From contig NZ_JAHDSZ010000004.1 in NCBI RefSeq assembly GCF_018531145.1, forward strand, positions 1 to 64,000: DNA of 64,000 nt. The letters are read 5' to 3'. The position numbers were made by a program, and so were the translations under genes. Origin of the DNA: Canibacter zhuwentaonis (GTDB lineage: Bacteria; Actinomycetota; Actinomycetes; Actinomycetales; Microbacteriaceae). Under the pieces are notes generated by a model. The model saw only the letters and a list, made by a program, of their open reading frames with translations, was not told where the DNA came from and ran no database searches. Below, one piece after another: positions 17,639-25,742 of this stretch; position 1 is the first letter of the stretch, and each line of letters starts with the position of its first letter.

Positions 17639-17917
17639 TCAGCCAGGTACTGAAGGAGTATCTGGAGTCGTCCTTTGGTGCGACTCTTGCTGTTCCTGCT
17701 TGCTCCAGTACGCATCATACTCAGCTTTGAGTTTTCGTTGACTGTGAGCGTACTCAACGTGCTACGCGGTGACAAGTACCGCGTAGCTTGGCTTTTCGTC
17801 AACAATTACCACATAACTAAAATCATCGAACGTAAGCAAGTATCGTCGCGTATTTCCACGTACTCGGGAACTAACCCACCAGAGAATCTCGTGTTTACGG
17901 GAAAATTGCAATATTTT
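17639..17917 (-). pseudogene. decayed small gene with in-frame TAG
   Basis: One minus-strand frame reads ILWWVSSRVRGNTRRYLLTF, then DDFSYVVIVDEKPSYAVLVTA, a TAG at 17762-17764, then HVEYAHSQRKLKAEYDAYWS and an Asp/Gln/Pro-rich end to TGA at 17639. Apart from the TAG (where TAC/TAT for Tyr would restore an LVTAYHVEY-like run) it reads like a real charged globular domain, and resembles proteins of phages and mobile elements with an R-x-Y-L-T-x-D-x-F-x-Y-V-V-I ... LVTAY pattern (RelE/barnase-like nucleases). No start codon with a ribosome site is left; the frame opens after TAA at 17918-17920. Family assignment is from memory and uncertain. Confidence 0.5.
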
Positions 17918-17931
17918 TTACCCCCTAGACA

Positions 17932-17969
17932 CAAAAACACTCTGGCACATAAATATATTAACGCCAGAG
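17932..17969 (-). terminator. terminator downstream of tRNA-Ala
   Basis: Stem CTCTGGC/GCCAGAG (17940-17946 with 17963-17969) followed on the minus strand by TGTTTTTG. It lies nine bases past the tRNA 3' end. Confidence 0.75.
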
Positions 17970-17978
17970 CACAACCAG

Positions 17979-18051
17979 TGGACCCTGGGAGAATCGAACT
18001 CCCGACATCTTGCTTGCAAAGCAAGCGCTCTACCAACTGAGCTAAGGGCCC
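17979..18051 (-). tRNA. tRNA-Ala (TGC anticodon)
   Basis: Minus-strand GGGCCCTTAGCTCAG, anticodon loop TTTGCAA (TGC), T-arm GGAGTTCGATTCTCC and 3' AGGGTCC plus A fold as a standard 73-base tRNA. CCA is not encoded. Accessory DNA borders its 3' side. Confidence 0.96.
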
Positions 18052-18114
18052 GTGTTTTACAACAACAAACACTATAGCAGGACATCTTGCAGAACACAAC
18101 TCAAACTAGAAAAA

Positions 18115-20850
18115 TTATCCAGCCCGGCTCGAGTTAAGCACGGCTTCGGCAACAACGCTCGCTTTTAATAGCATCTCTTCGTATTCCGCTGTTGGCTCAG
18201 AGTCCAGCACAACCGCGCCGCCCGCGCCGATCTCACAACTGCCATTCTGAATTACGGCGGTGCGAATTACGATATTGAGATCCGCTGCGCCGTTAAAGCT
18301 GAAAAACCCGAGCGACCCGGCGTAAACACCCCGCGCACGCCGCTCCAGATTTTCAATAATTCGCATTGTGCTGATTTTCGGCGCGCCGGTCATAGAGCCT
18401 CCCGGAAAACAAGCCCGCGCAGCAGCGGGAGCGCTCACATCCGCTCGCAATCTACCGGTTATCGTTGAAACCAGCTGGTGCACCGTCGCGTACGATTCAA
18501 CCCGCATAAACGCGGGCACCTGCACGCTGCCGCGCTCGCAAACACGGCTCAAATCGTTACGCAGCAAATCCACAATCATTAGGTTTTCTGCGCGCGTTTT
18601 CGCGTCTGCGCCAAGACGCGCGCGCAGTATTTCGTCTTCTGCTGCGGTACGCCCCCGCCTCACAGTGCCCTTAATCGGCTTGGTTTCGCACTCACCAAAA
18701 GCGCTGATTTTCAAAAAACGCTCCGGCGATGAGCACAAAACGCGCAGACCGTTAAGCTGCAAAAACGCCGCGTACGGTGCCGGATTCAAACTGCGCAAGC
18801 GCCGATAAGCCCGCCATGCAAACTCCGCCTCGTCGTATCCTGTTTCGTTATATCCTGCCGCATCCCGACCTGTGGCAGCACAACCTGCCGCACCAGTAAC
18901 GGGCATTTTAATCCTGCTGGTGAGGCACACTTCGTAACTGTCACCCGCCTGCAACACCCGCTGCGCACGTTCCACCAGCGCGGTGTAAGTTTGAGCGTCA
19001 TGCTCCACCAGCGCAGCTGTTGCAAGCGGATCGCGCCCGCCCGGTGCATCCGACCCGGGTGCACCAGGCTCAGCGGTAATTGACCCAGCAGAAACCTGCT
19101 TAAGCGCAACTCCCTCAAGCATAACCGACTCGGACAATAGCCCCTCGGGCGCAACCCTCGCTGTTTCACCCGCACTGTGCGAGTCTCTCAATGCGTCAGT
19201 ATCATACAAGCCACAAATCGTGTTTTTAGCGTTACTAATCCACTGCTCCGCACTTGCGATGTGAGCTGACCCTGTGAGCACTAAAATCCACAACTCGCAG
19301 GCGGCATGATCGTACACAAAAGTATGCGTTGCACGCACCCACACCGAGTCTTGCTCGGACGCCTTGTATTCATTAGCCGATCCACATTCAGCCTTCAACC
19401 CGTAGCCTAAATAACCAACGTATCCGCCCGCATAGTCAAAAGGAAACTCATCTCTTTGCGCAACTTTTGTTGTCGCGATTCGATGCTCCAAAACGCTGAA
19501 AATATCACCCTCAAGCGCAGTCGTTGCCGTGCGCTCACCCGCGCCGGTGTGACACAGCACCACCCCGCTACCGGCTCTGGCAGTCAGTGTTTCAGCAGCG
19601 TGCCCGATGCTGTGCCCCATTATGCTGAATTGCGAAAGACCCTCTATAACCCGGCTGCTGTCCAACCAGAACGCATTTTCGCTACCCCTAAAGAATTTTT
19701 CAAACAGCAGCTCGAGATTACCGCTGAACTCAATTTTAGAACTCACCAGCTCAAAATCGCACCCGCCCGGAGCGCGACCATCACTAAGCACAACAGCGCC
19801 GCGCGTATAAGCATCACAAAACTTTTTAAACCGCTGCTTATTAACGAAAACCCCGTAATTTTCACCCGCAGGCAGCAGCCCTACTCCCGTGAGCGCCTGC
19901 TCTCCAAGCCCGGACGCCCAGTTTTCAAGCTGCGACGCCAGTTCCCAACTCGTAAACGCCCCATTTTCGCCGGCGCGAGACCGGTTTTCGCTCACAGGCT
20001 TCCGCTCCCAAACCGCAGGGATCTCCTCCGCACGCCCGAGCACCCGCTCTGCACCCGCAGGCACGGCAACAGAATCAGCAAATTCACCGCAAATCTCCGT
20101 CACAACACGAATTCCGTGCAGAGCGTTCACAATCCACACCTCGCATTCGCGCAGCTCGTTGAGCGTCACCCACTCCCGAGCGACTTTATACCCAAGCAAC
20201 AGCGCGATATCCGCCACCGCCGCAACGGTCGTACTCGCCAGTGTTTTACCCGGAGGCACGCAGCAGAGGGTGTCACCGCGCCACCACAGCACAGCAGCGG
20301 TTGTTGTTTCGAGCACGCGACCATTTTCGCCCACGAGCAGGGCATCATCAGCGCCCCGCGCAGCAGCACGCCCACGTATTTCCGCCAGGGTTGCTAAATC
20401 TGGGCCCTTGATCGTGGGCTGCGTGCGCACATCAGCGCCCGTATACACCCAAAGTTTCGCACCGGTTTTAAGCGCCGGTGCCGGACGCAGCCAGCACGCC
20501 AACCGCGCAGCATTATCAGCTAGCGGATACGCCTCCACCCGCGGAAACCAGCTCCCGTTTTTAGGCAGCAGCTGCCAAACAGCGTCCCAAAACTGACGCA
20601 GCTCACTGTTTGTGATACTCGCCCCGAGCTGATTTAGCCCGGCACAAAACCTCTCTTCGTGCGCCTGTTTGCTGTGCACTCTGCCGTTTTGCACGAGCAG
20701 CGACTCAACAACACAAATGCTGCTTGTAGGCGGCACACCCTCACGCCAACAGTAATTGCTGCTCTGGCGCGGCGGCTGCTTTGCCGCGAATCCACGGTGT
20801 GTTTCATACAGGATAAAATCCGAGGTCCGTGACCAAAAAAGACGCTGCAA
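18115..20850 (-). CDS. PabC-PabB fusion: aminodeoxychorismate lyase-like + synthase component I
   Basis: A 911-residue protein joining two steps of p-aminobenzoate synthesis for folate. Residues about 40-290 match class IV PLP aminotransferases/lyases (DDALLVGENGRVLETTTAAVLWWRGDTLCCVPP, the cofactor-phosphate loop). Residues about 310-911 match PabB: SSPERFL, PIKGT near 723 with the Lys that marks PabB rather than TrpE, LMIVDLLRNDLSRVC, GGSMTGAPKISTMRIIE and AGGAVVLDSEPTAEYEE. The usual fusion order is PabB first; here it is reversed. A Gly/Ala-rich insert lies near 590-670. The start is TTG at 20850 with GGGGAG ten bases upstream. The amidotransferase PabA is not in the window. The fused first domain may have lost or kept lyase activity. 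Confidence 0.85.
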   Translation of the reverse strand: MQRLFWSRTSDFILYETHRGFAAKQPPRQSSNYCWREGVPPTSSICVVESLLVQNGRVHSKQAHEERFCAGLNQLGASITNSELRQFWDAVWQLLPKNGSWFPRVEAYPLADNAARLACWLRPAPALKTGAKLWVYTGADVRTQPTIKGPDLATLAEIRGRAAARGADDALLVGENGRVLETTTAAVLWWRGDTLCCVPPGKTLASTTVAAVADIALLLGYKVAREWVTLNELRECEVWIVNALHGIRVVTEICGEFADSVAVPAGAERVLGRAEEIPAVWERKPVSENRSRAGENGAFTSWELASQLENWASGLGEQALTGVGLLPAGENYGVFVNKQRFKKFCDAYTRGAVVLSDGRAPGGCDFELVSSKIEFSGNLELLFEKFFRGSENAFWLDSSRVIEGLSQFSIMGHSIGHAAETLTARAGSGVVLCHTGAGERTATTALEGDIFSVLEHRIATTKVAQRDEFPFDYAGGYVGYLGYGLKAECGSANEYKASEQDSVWVRATHTFVYDHAACELWILVLTGSAHIASAEQWISNAKNTICGLYDTDALRDSHSAGETARVAPEGLLSESVMLEGVALKQVSAGSITAEPGAPGSDAPGGRDPLATAALVEHDAQTYTALVERAQRVLQAGDSYEVCLTSRIKMPVTGAAGCAATGRDAAGYNETGYDEAEFAWRAYRRLRSLNPAPYAAFLQLNGLRVLCSSPERFLKISAFGECETKPIKGTVRRGRTAAEDEILRARLGADAKTRAENLMIVDLLRNDLSRVCERGSVQVPAFMRVESYATVHQLVSTITGRLRADVSAPAAARACFPGGSMTGAPKISTMRIIENLERRARGVYAGSLGFFSFNGAADLNIVIRTAVIQNGSCEIGAGGAVVLDSEPTAEYEEMLLKASVVAEAVLNSSRAG

Positions 20851-20973
20851 GGTGGATTCACTCCCCGTGATATTTAGGTAATAAGCTTAGCTAAAATCGA
20901 TAGTACAGCAAATACTCGCTGCGGTATCCGATTTGTCCAAAACTAAAAATTAGTGTACCCTTGATAAAGATCT

Positions 20974-21047
20974 GGGGCTATAGCTCAGGTGGTTAGAGCG
21001 CTTCACTGATAATGAAGAGGTCCCTGGTTCAAGTCCAGGTAGCCCCA
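20974..21047 (+). tRNA. tRNA-Ile (GAT anticodon)
   Basis: GGGGCTATAGCTCAGG start, anticodon loop CTGATAA (GAT), T-arm CTGGTTCAAGTCCAG, and 3' TAGCCCCA followed by an encoded CCA (21048-21050). Confidence 0.97.
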
Positions 21048-21050
21048 CCA

Positions 21051-21347
21051 GTTATTTTAAGCTTACTTACGCTTATCTCCTCTATTTTATTTTTAAGCTC
21101 TGTTTAAGTATAGGGCAAATAAAAGTCCTATATTGCAGTGGCTAGAATCTCCCGCGTTATTTTATTATTACACTAACGCTTGAAGTTCAATCACAAGCCG
21201 CTGTTTCAAACCCAAAAACGCTAAAGAATAAGCCCTAGCAAAACCGCTAAGCGTTCATGTATTCAAACCAGATAATTAAGACCGACTAGATCACAGAGCA
21301 TATACCAACGCCCGGAAACCAGCGCGCAAAAACCCGCCGAATAGGTA
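21051..21347. other. intergenic, no gene seen
   Basis: AT-rich near the tRNA-Ile end and then mixed. No start with a ribosome site, no tRNA and no strong hairpin found. Confidence 0.5.
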
Positions 21348-21998
21348 CTACAGCTCGCCGCGCACAAGCGTATACAACGGCTCATTCACCTCTACCGCCG
21401 GACGAATCACAATATCGGCAAGAGCCGCGCCGCCCTCGCACGCAATGTGTTCACGCTCCTGCTTCCCCCAGTGCTCCCAGTACGGCGCGTAAATATCTCC
21501 TCCGGCGCGCTGCTCCAAAGCCCTTTTACGGCGCGCATTATCATCTGTAACCTCAACCCAAACGCGCAGCGTTGACAGGGGCGCGGATCTTCTATTTAGC
21601 GCCGCAGAACCCTCAACTACAAGCCCCTGATCCGGCCGCACAAGCTGCCAACCGGCGGAAGCATTATTGTTCCAGTCCCAGTGCTCAGCTCGCCCGGTAA
21701 CACCGCGACTTAACGGCTCTAAAAGATGGAGAGCGATGTGCTGCCCCGCCGCGACCAAACCATCCCAGCTGGCATAAACGTGATCCATCTGCACAAGCTC
21801 AGCACCCATAATTTCGGCGAGCTTCCTGGCGAGAGTCGATTTACCGCTGCCAGAAGGACCGTCAATAATAACGCGCGGGTGCTCATCATTCAGCGCCCTG
21901 CGCGCCAGCAGCTCCAGTAAATTTGGCGGATCAGAAACGGTAAACTTCGCACCGCTCTCAACATCTCCAACATCTGTGAAAATACTCGTATCAGCCAT
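21348..21998 (-). CDS. P-loop nucleoside/nucleotide kinase-like protein
   Basis: A 216-residue ATP-binding protein with Walker A IDGPSGSGKSTLA (about 45-57), QMDHVYASWDGL (about 70-81) and a lid-like Arg-rich segment (TDDNARRKRALEQRAGGDIYAPYW) near 151-175. This architecture resembles the uridine-kinase/AAA kinase-like proteins common in actinobacteria, usually annotated only as ATP-binding. It lies 31 bases after the thiamine-transport ATPase on the same strand, so it may share that transcript and its TPP control; a role in vitamin salvage would then be possible but is not shown. Confidence 0.6.
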   Translation of the reverse strand: MADTSIFTDVGDVESGAKFTVSDPPNLLELLARRALNDEHPRVIIDGPSGSGKSTLARKLAEIMGAELVQMDHVYASWDGLVAAGQHIALHLLEPLSRGVTGRAEHWDWNNNASAGWQLVRPDQGLVVEGSAALNRRSAPLSTLRVWVEVTDDNARRKRALEQRAGGDIYAPYWEHWGKQEREHIACEGGAALADIVIRPAVEVNEPLYTLVRGEL

Positions 21999-22029
21999 AA
22001 TAAAACCTTATCAAGCCAGCGGCTTAAAA

Positions 22030-22830
22030 CTATGCGGCTAACGCGGCTAGTATTTGCTGCTTTGCCGCGTGATCCGCTCCCTCTGCCTGCTCAGCAAGCC
22101 GCCGCTGCGCAGGAGGGCGGCTAATACGCAAAATAATTTCCGCGGGAGCGGTCCCCAAAACCAGCACCTCATCGGCGAGCAACATCGCCTCACTCACGTC
22201 GTGGGTGATCAAAACCGTCGGGCGTCCGTCTGCAACAACGACTCGAAGCAACCACTGCTGCAGGGAGTGCCTGGTGAGCGCGTCTAGCGCCCCGAAGGGC
22301 TCATCCAGTAGCAAAACCTGCTGCGGCATTAAATACGTGCGCAGCAGAGCCACGCGCTGTCGCATTCCGCCCGAAAGCTGGTCAGGGTACAGCTGCTCAA
22401 CATCAGGACTCAAACCAAACTCTGCAAACAGCCCCCTAGCCCTGGCAGAAAGCTCCTTTTTGCGGGATGTTTCACGTGAAACATCTGACAGCCGCGCACC
22501 CAGTGTGATGTTATCTAGCACCCTAAGCCAGGGCAACAGTGCATCATTTTGCGGATGAAATGCAGCACTGCCGAGTTTCCCAGAAACTGAAGTATCCCCA
22601 ACTTTAACCTCGCCGGAGTCGGGTTGTAGCAGTCCCGCCGCAATCTGCAGCAGCGTGGATTTGCCACAACCCGATGCCCCAACAATAGCCGTTATTTGAC
22701 CGTGCGGCACGGCAAAACTAATCTCATTTAGAACCTGTTTTCTAGCAGACCCAGTTTTGCCCAAAAACCCTCGCTCTGCGGCATACGCATAGCTAACGCA
22801 CTCAACCACAAGCGCCGGTTTATCCGCCAC
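22030..22830 (-). CDS. thiamine-precursor ABC transporter, ATPase
   Basis: A 266-residue ATPase of the nitrate/sulfonate/taurine/thiamine-precursor (SsuB/ThiZ) group: Walker A GASGCGKST (about 55-63), PQNDALLPWLRVLDNI, signature LSGGMRQRV (about 155), Walker B LLLDEPFGALD, H-loop ITHDVSEA. It is last of the transport genes in the riboswitch-controlled unit, 41 bases after the binding-protein gene. A perfect parS site (22468-22483) lies inside the coding sequence, where it encodes part of DVSRETS. Confidence 0.88.
   Translation of the reverse strand: MADKPALVVECVSYAYAAERGFLGKTGSARKQVLNEISFAVPHGQITAIVGASGCGKSTLLQIAAGLLQPDSGEVKVGDTSVSGKLGSAAFHPQNDALLPWLRVLDNITLGARLSDVSRETSRKKELSARARGLFAEFGLSPDVEQLYPDQLSGGMRQRVALLRTYLMPQQVLLLDEPFGALDALTRHSLQQWLLRVVVADGRPTVLITHDVSEAMLLADEVLVLGTAPAEIILRISRPPAQRRLAEQAEGADHAAKQQILAALAA
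22468..22483. promoter_or_regulatory. parS site 2 (inside ATPase gene)
   Basis: Perfect TGTTTCACGTGAAACA within the thiamine-transport ATPase coding sequence, read there as Val-Ser-Arg-Glu-Thr codons. Confidence 0.95.
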
Positions 22831-22871
22831 AGCATTTCTCCTTTAGGCTATCTCAACGTCTTAACTAGCGA

Positions 22872-23906
22872 CTACTTGACTATGAAATCGTTGGTCCAGG
22901 CACCCTCAAGAGCTTTATTGTCTTTCAGCATTCCCGCTTTTACCAAAAACTCTGTGAACGGTGTCCAGTCTTCTGCTGCCATCTCGCCAAACTTGCCCTG
23001 CTGTTTAAACTTCGGAGCGTAGTAGCGCCCGGCCTCGTAAACCAGTTTCTCGTCAAGCTCAGGCGCAAGTTTCAAAAGCGCAGCAGATCCCGCATCGGGA
23101 TCTTTCACAACCGCGTCATAGCCCTTGCTTGTCGCCTCCATAAACCGCTTTACCAGATCACTGTTTTCTTTGATCAGCTTATCGCTGGTTACAATAATCG
23201 GGGTGTACCAGTTTGGAATGCAGTTTTTATGGTCAGAGAAATTAACCGTTGCAACGTCTTTGCCCTTAAGTTTCGCTTCAACTCCGCTCCAGCCTTCAAA
23301 AACCCAGGTTGTGTCAAAGCGCTTCTGCTCCATGGCAGCCAACGCATCAACGTTGCCAACATCAACAAACTTCACCGTGCTCGGATCGCCACCGCCACAC
23401 TCAACCAGTTTAGAAATAATCTCGGTCTCTAGAGCACCGCCAAACCCGGCGTATGTTTTGTTTTCAAGACTCTTTGGATCCGCCATAATGCCGCTGCTCT
23501 TAAGCGCAAGCAGCCCAGAATCATTGTCTTTCAAAATAGTTGCGATGGTTGTCACATCAAAACCCTCAGCACGAGCTGGCAAAAGAGATTCAGCCTGCGA
23601 AATACCAAACTCCACACGCCCTCTGGCGACGGCGTGATCCGCTCCCAGATCCGCCCCCGGCTCAATAATTTTCAGATCGATTCCGGCATCTTTATAGAGC
23701 CCGCGCTCTTTTGCGTAGTAAATACCCGCATGATGCGAGTTGGGTGTCCAGTTCAGCATGAGCGTAACCGGTGTCAGCTCGGGCTTAGACTGATTAGCCT
23801 CCGCCGCTTTTTGATCAGCGCTGCAGCCGCTCAAAACCAGCGCCGCAGCGGACACAACCGCGCCAACTTTTAGCGCCGTCTGCAACCACTTTTTATTGTT
23901 TTTCAT
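22872..23906 (-). CDS. thiamine-precursor (NMT1/THI5-like) binding lipoprotein
   Basis: A 344-residue substrate-binding protein. A signal peptide ends in the lipobox LVLSGC (Cys about 28), so it is membrane-anchored outside the cell. The mature part has the NMT1/THI5 landmarks: LMLNWTPNSHHAGIYYAKERGLYKDAGIDLKI, GADHAVARGRVEFGISQAE, YAGFGGALETEII. These are typical of ThiY-like receptors for pyrimidine precursors of thiamine. It overlaps the permease stop by four bases. The TPP riboswitch upstream of the operon makes the ligand assignment strong, though the exact pyrimidine is not known. Confidence 0.88.
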   Translation of the reverse strand: MKNNKKWLQTALKVGAVVSAAALVLSGCSADQKAAEANQSKPELTPVTLMLNWTPNSHHAGIYYAKERGLYKDAGIDLKIIEPGADLGADHAVARGRVEFGISQAESLLPARAEGFDVTTIATILKDNDSGLLALKSSGIMADPKSLENKTYAGFGGALETEIISKLVECGGGDPSTVKFVDVGNVDALAAMEQKRFDTTWVFEGWSGVEAKLKGKDVATVNFSDHKNCIPNWYTPIIVTSDKLIKENSDLVKRFMEATSKGYDAVVKDPDAGSAALLKLAPELDEKLVYEAGRYYAPKFKQQGKFGEMAAEDWTPFTEFLVKAGMLKDNKALEGAWTNDFIVK

Positions 23907-24679
23907 CCTGTTACCTTTCGAGATGATAGTTGTCTAGTTTTACGTAAAATCAAGTTACCAATAAGAGAAACCACCGTAAACAGAATCAAGCCCGTTACGG
24001 CGATCAGAATAACCGCGGCAAACATCTGTGCCGTTTGGTACGACGCCTGCGAGCGCTGCAAATACACGCCCAGACCCGCGGTTGAACCCATCCACTCAGC
24101 TACAATCGCGCTAAACACGACATAACTAGCGGATATTTTAAGCCCCGCAATAAGTGCGGGGAACGCGCTAGGAAACCGCACCCACCAGAGCATCTGAAAG
24201 CGGTTAGCGCCCATCGCGCGCAGCAGGTTAATTTTCGCGCTGTCCGCGTTCCTGAGCGCCTGCGCGCCCCCGATCACAATTGGGAAGAACACCGTCAAAG
24301 CCACAACCGTGATTTTAGGATACACGCCGAATCCATAAAGGGTGATTACCAACGGCGCAATAATCACGGGCGGAATCGCCTGCGTTGCAACCAGCAACGG
24401 CTCTAGAGCGCGCCTGAGCGGATCAACCAACCCAAACAGCATTGACACCACAACCCCCTGTACCGCGCCTACAATAAACCCCGCAGTAGCAATAAACAGG
24501 GTTGATTTTAGGTGTGGCGCAAGCACCGCATAGTCTTCGTACAGCACCGCTGCAACTCTGCCGGGAGAGGGCAACAGATACTCTGGTAAATCAGAGAATC
24601 TGGTCACTAAATCCCACGCCAGTATGACGAGCAGCACGGCGACAAATGCGGGCAGGTACTGCCGCATAAACCGTTTCAT
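23903..24679 (-). CDS. thiamine-precursor ABC transporter, permease
   Basis: A 258-residue permease of the SsuC/ThiX type with about six helices. The ATPase-contacting EAA loop is seen as GGAQALRNADSAKINLLRAMGANRFQMLWWVRFPSAFPAL (about 137-175). It lies between the thiamine-binding protein gene and the receptor lipoprotein, overlapping the latter by four bases, and forms the membrane channel of this importer. Confidence 0.88.
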   Translation of the reverse strand: MKRFMRQYLPAFVAVLLVILAWDLVTRFSDLPEYLLPSPGRVAAVLYEDYAVLAPHLKSTLFIATAGFIVGAVQGVVVSMLFGLVDPLRRALEPLLVATQAIPPVIIAPLVITLYGFGVYPKITVVALTVFFPIVIGGAQALRNADSAKINLLRAMGANRFQMLWWVRFPSAFPALIAGLKISASYVVFSAIVAEWMGSTAGLGVYLQRSQASYQTAQMFAAVILIAVTGLILFTVVSLIGNLILRKTRQLSSRKVTG

Positions 24680-24690
24680 TAATAAAACAG

Positions 24691-24987
24691 TTAGTCGATA
24701 TTGCGTGCCGCGAGATCCGCCATTTTATGCTCTAGGGCGGGATCTTTTTTCTGCATAATCAAAAAGCTTGTGCTCACCGAGTTTGCCCCCGACTCAAGAG
24801 TCGCCTCGTGTAGTTTGCGCATCAGCGCCCAGCATTCGTCAGGATCCCCTTGAATGCTTGTGCCCAACGCTCCCACCATATAATCAAGACCGCTGGTCTC
24901 AATTATTCTCAGTGCAGCTTCAACGTGCTCGTACGTGCCGCGCTCGTCACCACTCGGTGACGGCTCGACGTGTGCTTGGATCAACAT
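24691..24987 (-). CDS. MTH1187/YkoF-type thiamine-binding protein
   Basis: A 98-residue small alpha-beta protein (MLIQAHVEPSPSGDERGTYE...) of the MTH1187 (DUF77) family, members of which bind thiamine or its pyrimidine moiety. I start it at ATG 24987 because the upstream codons of a longer frame lie inside the TPP riboswitch. The riboswitch 3' strand supplies the ribosome site (GGAGGGA). It is the first gene of the thiamine uptake operon, 11 bases before the permease. Confidence 0.85.
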   Translation of the reverse strand: MLIQAHVEPSPSGDERGTYEHVEAALRIIETSGLDYMVGALGTSIQGDPDECWALMRKLHEATLESGANSVSTSFLIMQKKDPALEHKMADLAARNID

Positions 24988-24991
24988 ATGA

Positions 24992-25076
24992 TCGCTTCCC
25001 TCCGCTCGCATTATCGAGATCAGGTCCGGGGTGGTCCGCTTCAATTAGCAGATCTCAGCCTCTTGGCCCCCCCAGC
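24992..25076 (-). promoter_or_regulatory. TPP riboswitch
   Basis: The minus strand shows the thi-box pieces in order: GGGG run, GGCTGAGATC, then GGACCTGATCTCGATAATGCGAGCGGAGGGA. This matches the conserved CTGAGA and ACCTGATCTGGATAATGCCAGCGTAGGGA elements. It ends directly at the start of the thiamine-binding gene; its 3' strand contains the SD, pointing to translational control. Confidence 0.93.
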
Positions 25077-25157
25077 GAATTAACAATTGCAGAACAATCA
25101 TAGCACAGCAAAAAGCGGTGTCGAGAATATCGCCACCGCTTGCCCGCTAATAAAAGG

Positions 25158-25565
25158 TTAGCTGCTTGTAAACCCGAGTTGGAAACCTCCGAGCGCACGC
25201 GCCAGCAGGTTATAAATCAAACTCGCAATAGCGCCCAGCGCGGTGCCAACAACGATTGTGAGTAAACCGCACACAACTGCCGCGCCTAGAACCTGCGGCA
25301 GGCCAACAATGCTAAGAATATTTAAGTCACCGCCTGCAACGTCGCTGAGCAGGGTGTTTAGCTGGTGCAAAACACCCGTCTGCAACAGAATCAAGTAAAT
25401 CAGCAGCGATAAAACAACGTTCATAACAGCCAGGCACATTGAAACAACAAATGAAAACTTTACTGCTGACCAAAAATCAACGTAAACCAGTTTCAATCTA
25501 ACCTGTTTTATGGGAGCTTTTCTACCTGCTTTGCGCTCGAGTTGTTCGGCAACAATATTTCTCAT
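25158..25565 (-). CDS. DUF3566 transmembrane protein
   Basis: A 135-residue membrane protein of the DUF3566 family, which sits downstream of gyrA across Actinobacteria. Residues 1-20 are basic (EQLERKAGRKAP); VRLKLVYVDFWSAVKFSFVVS leads into helix 1 (about 35-65); a second long hydrophobic segment with Gly-rich turns follows (about 90-125). I start at ATG 25565; an open frame extends to a TTG at 25604 with no ribosome site. A TATAAT hexamer ends about six bases before this ATG, suggesting a leaderless mRNA. Function is unknown. Confidence 0.8.
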   Translation of the reverse strand: MRNIVAEQLERKAGRKAPIKQVRLKLVYVDFWSAVKFSFVVSMCLAVMNVVLSLLIYLILLQTGVLHQLNTLLSDVAGGDLNILSIVGLPQVLGAAVVCGLLTIVVGTALGAIASLIYNLLARALGGFQLGFTSS

Positions 25566-25742
25566 AGTTTCATTATATGCATCTAAGGTCGTAAATTGCC
25601 ACAAGCAGGCGCTTGCCGCGTTAGAGATGCCCCTAAAACCTCTTGGTGGCGCTCTCTCACCTGTGCTGTTTCATTCCCCCGTCGACTCTGCTTCCGACGA
25701 TCCCACAGGCTCAGCTGCCGCTGCGGACTCTGCCACCGCTGC

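Noticed and set aside
16990-18060. CRISPR array or insertion-sequence ends near tRNA-Ala
   Set aside because: No regular repeats with spacers and no terminal inverted repeats with a transposase were found; the only dyads are the hairpins already listed.
17806-18099. Open frame across tRNA-Ala on the minus strand
   Set aside because: It runs through the tRNA and its terminator; composition is explained by these RNAs.
18368-20596. Several long plus-strand frames opposite the pab fusion
   Set aside because: They are antisense shadows of the high-GC pab coding sequence with Arg/Ser/Pro-rich, non-family-like products.
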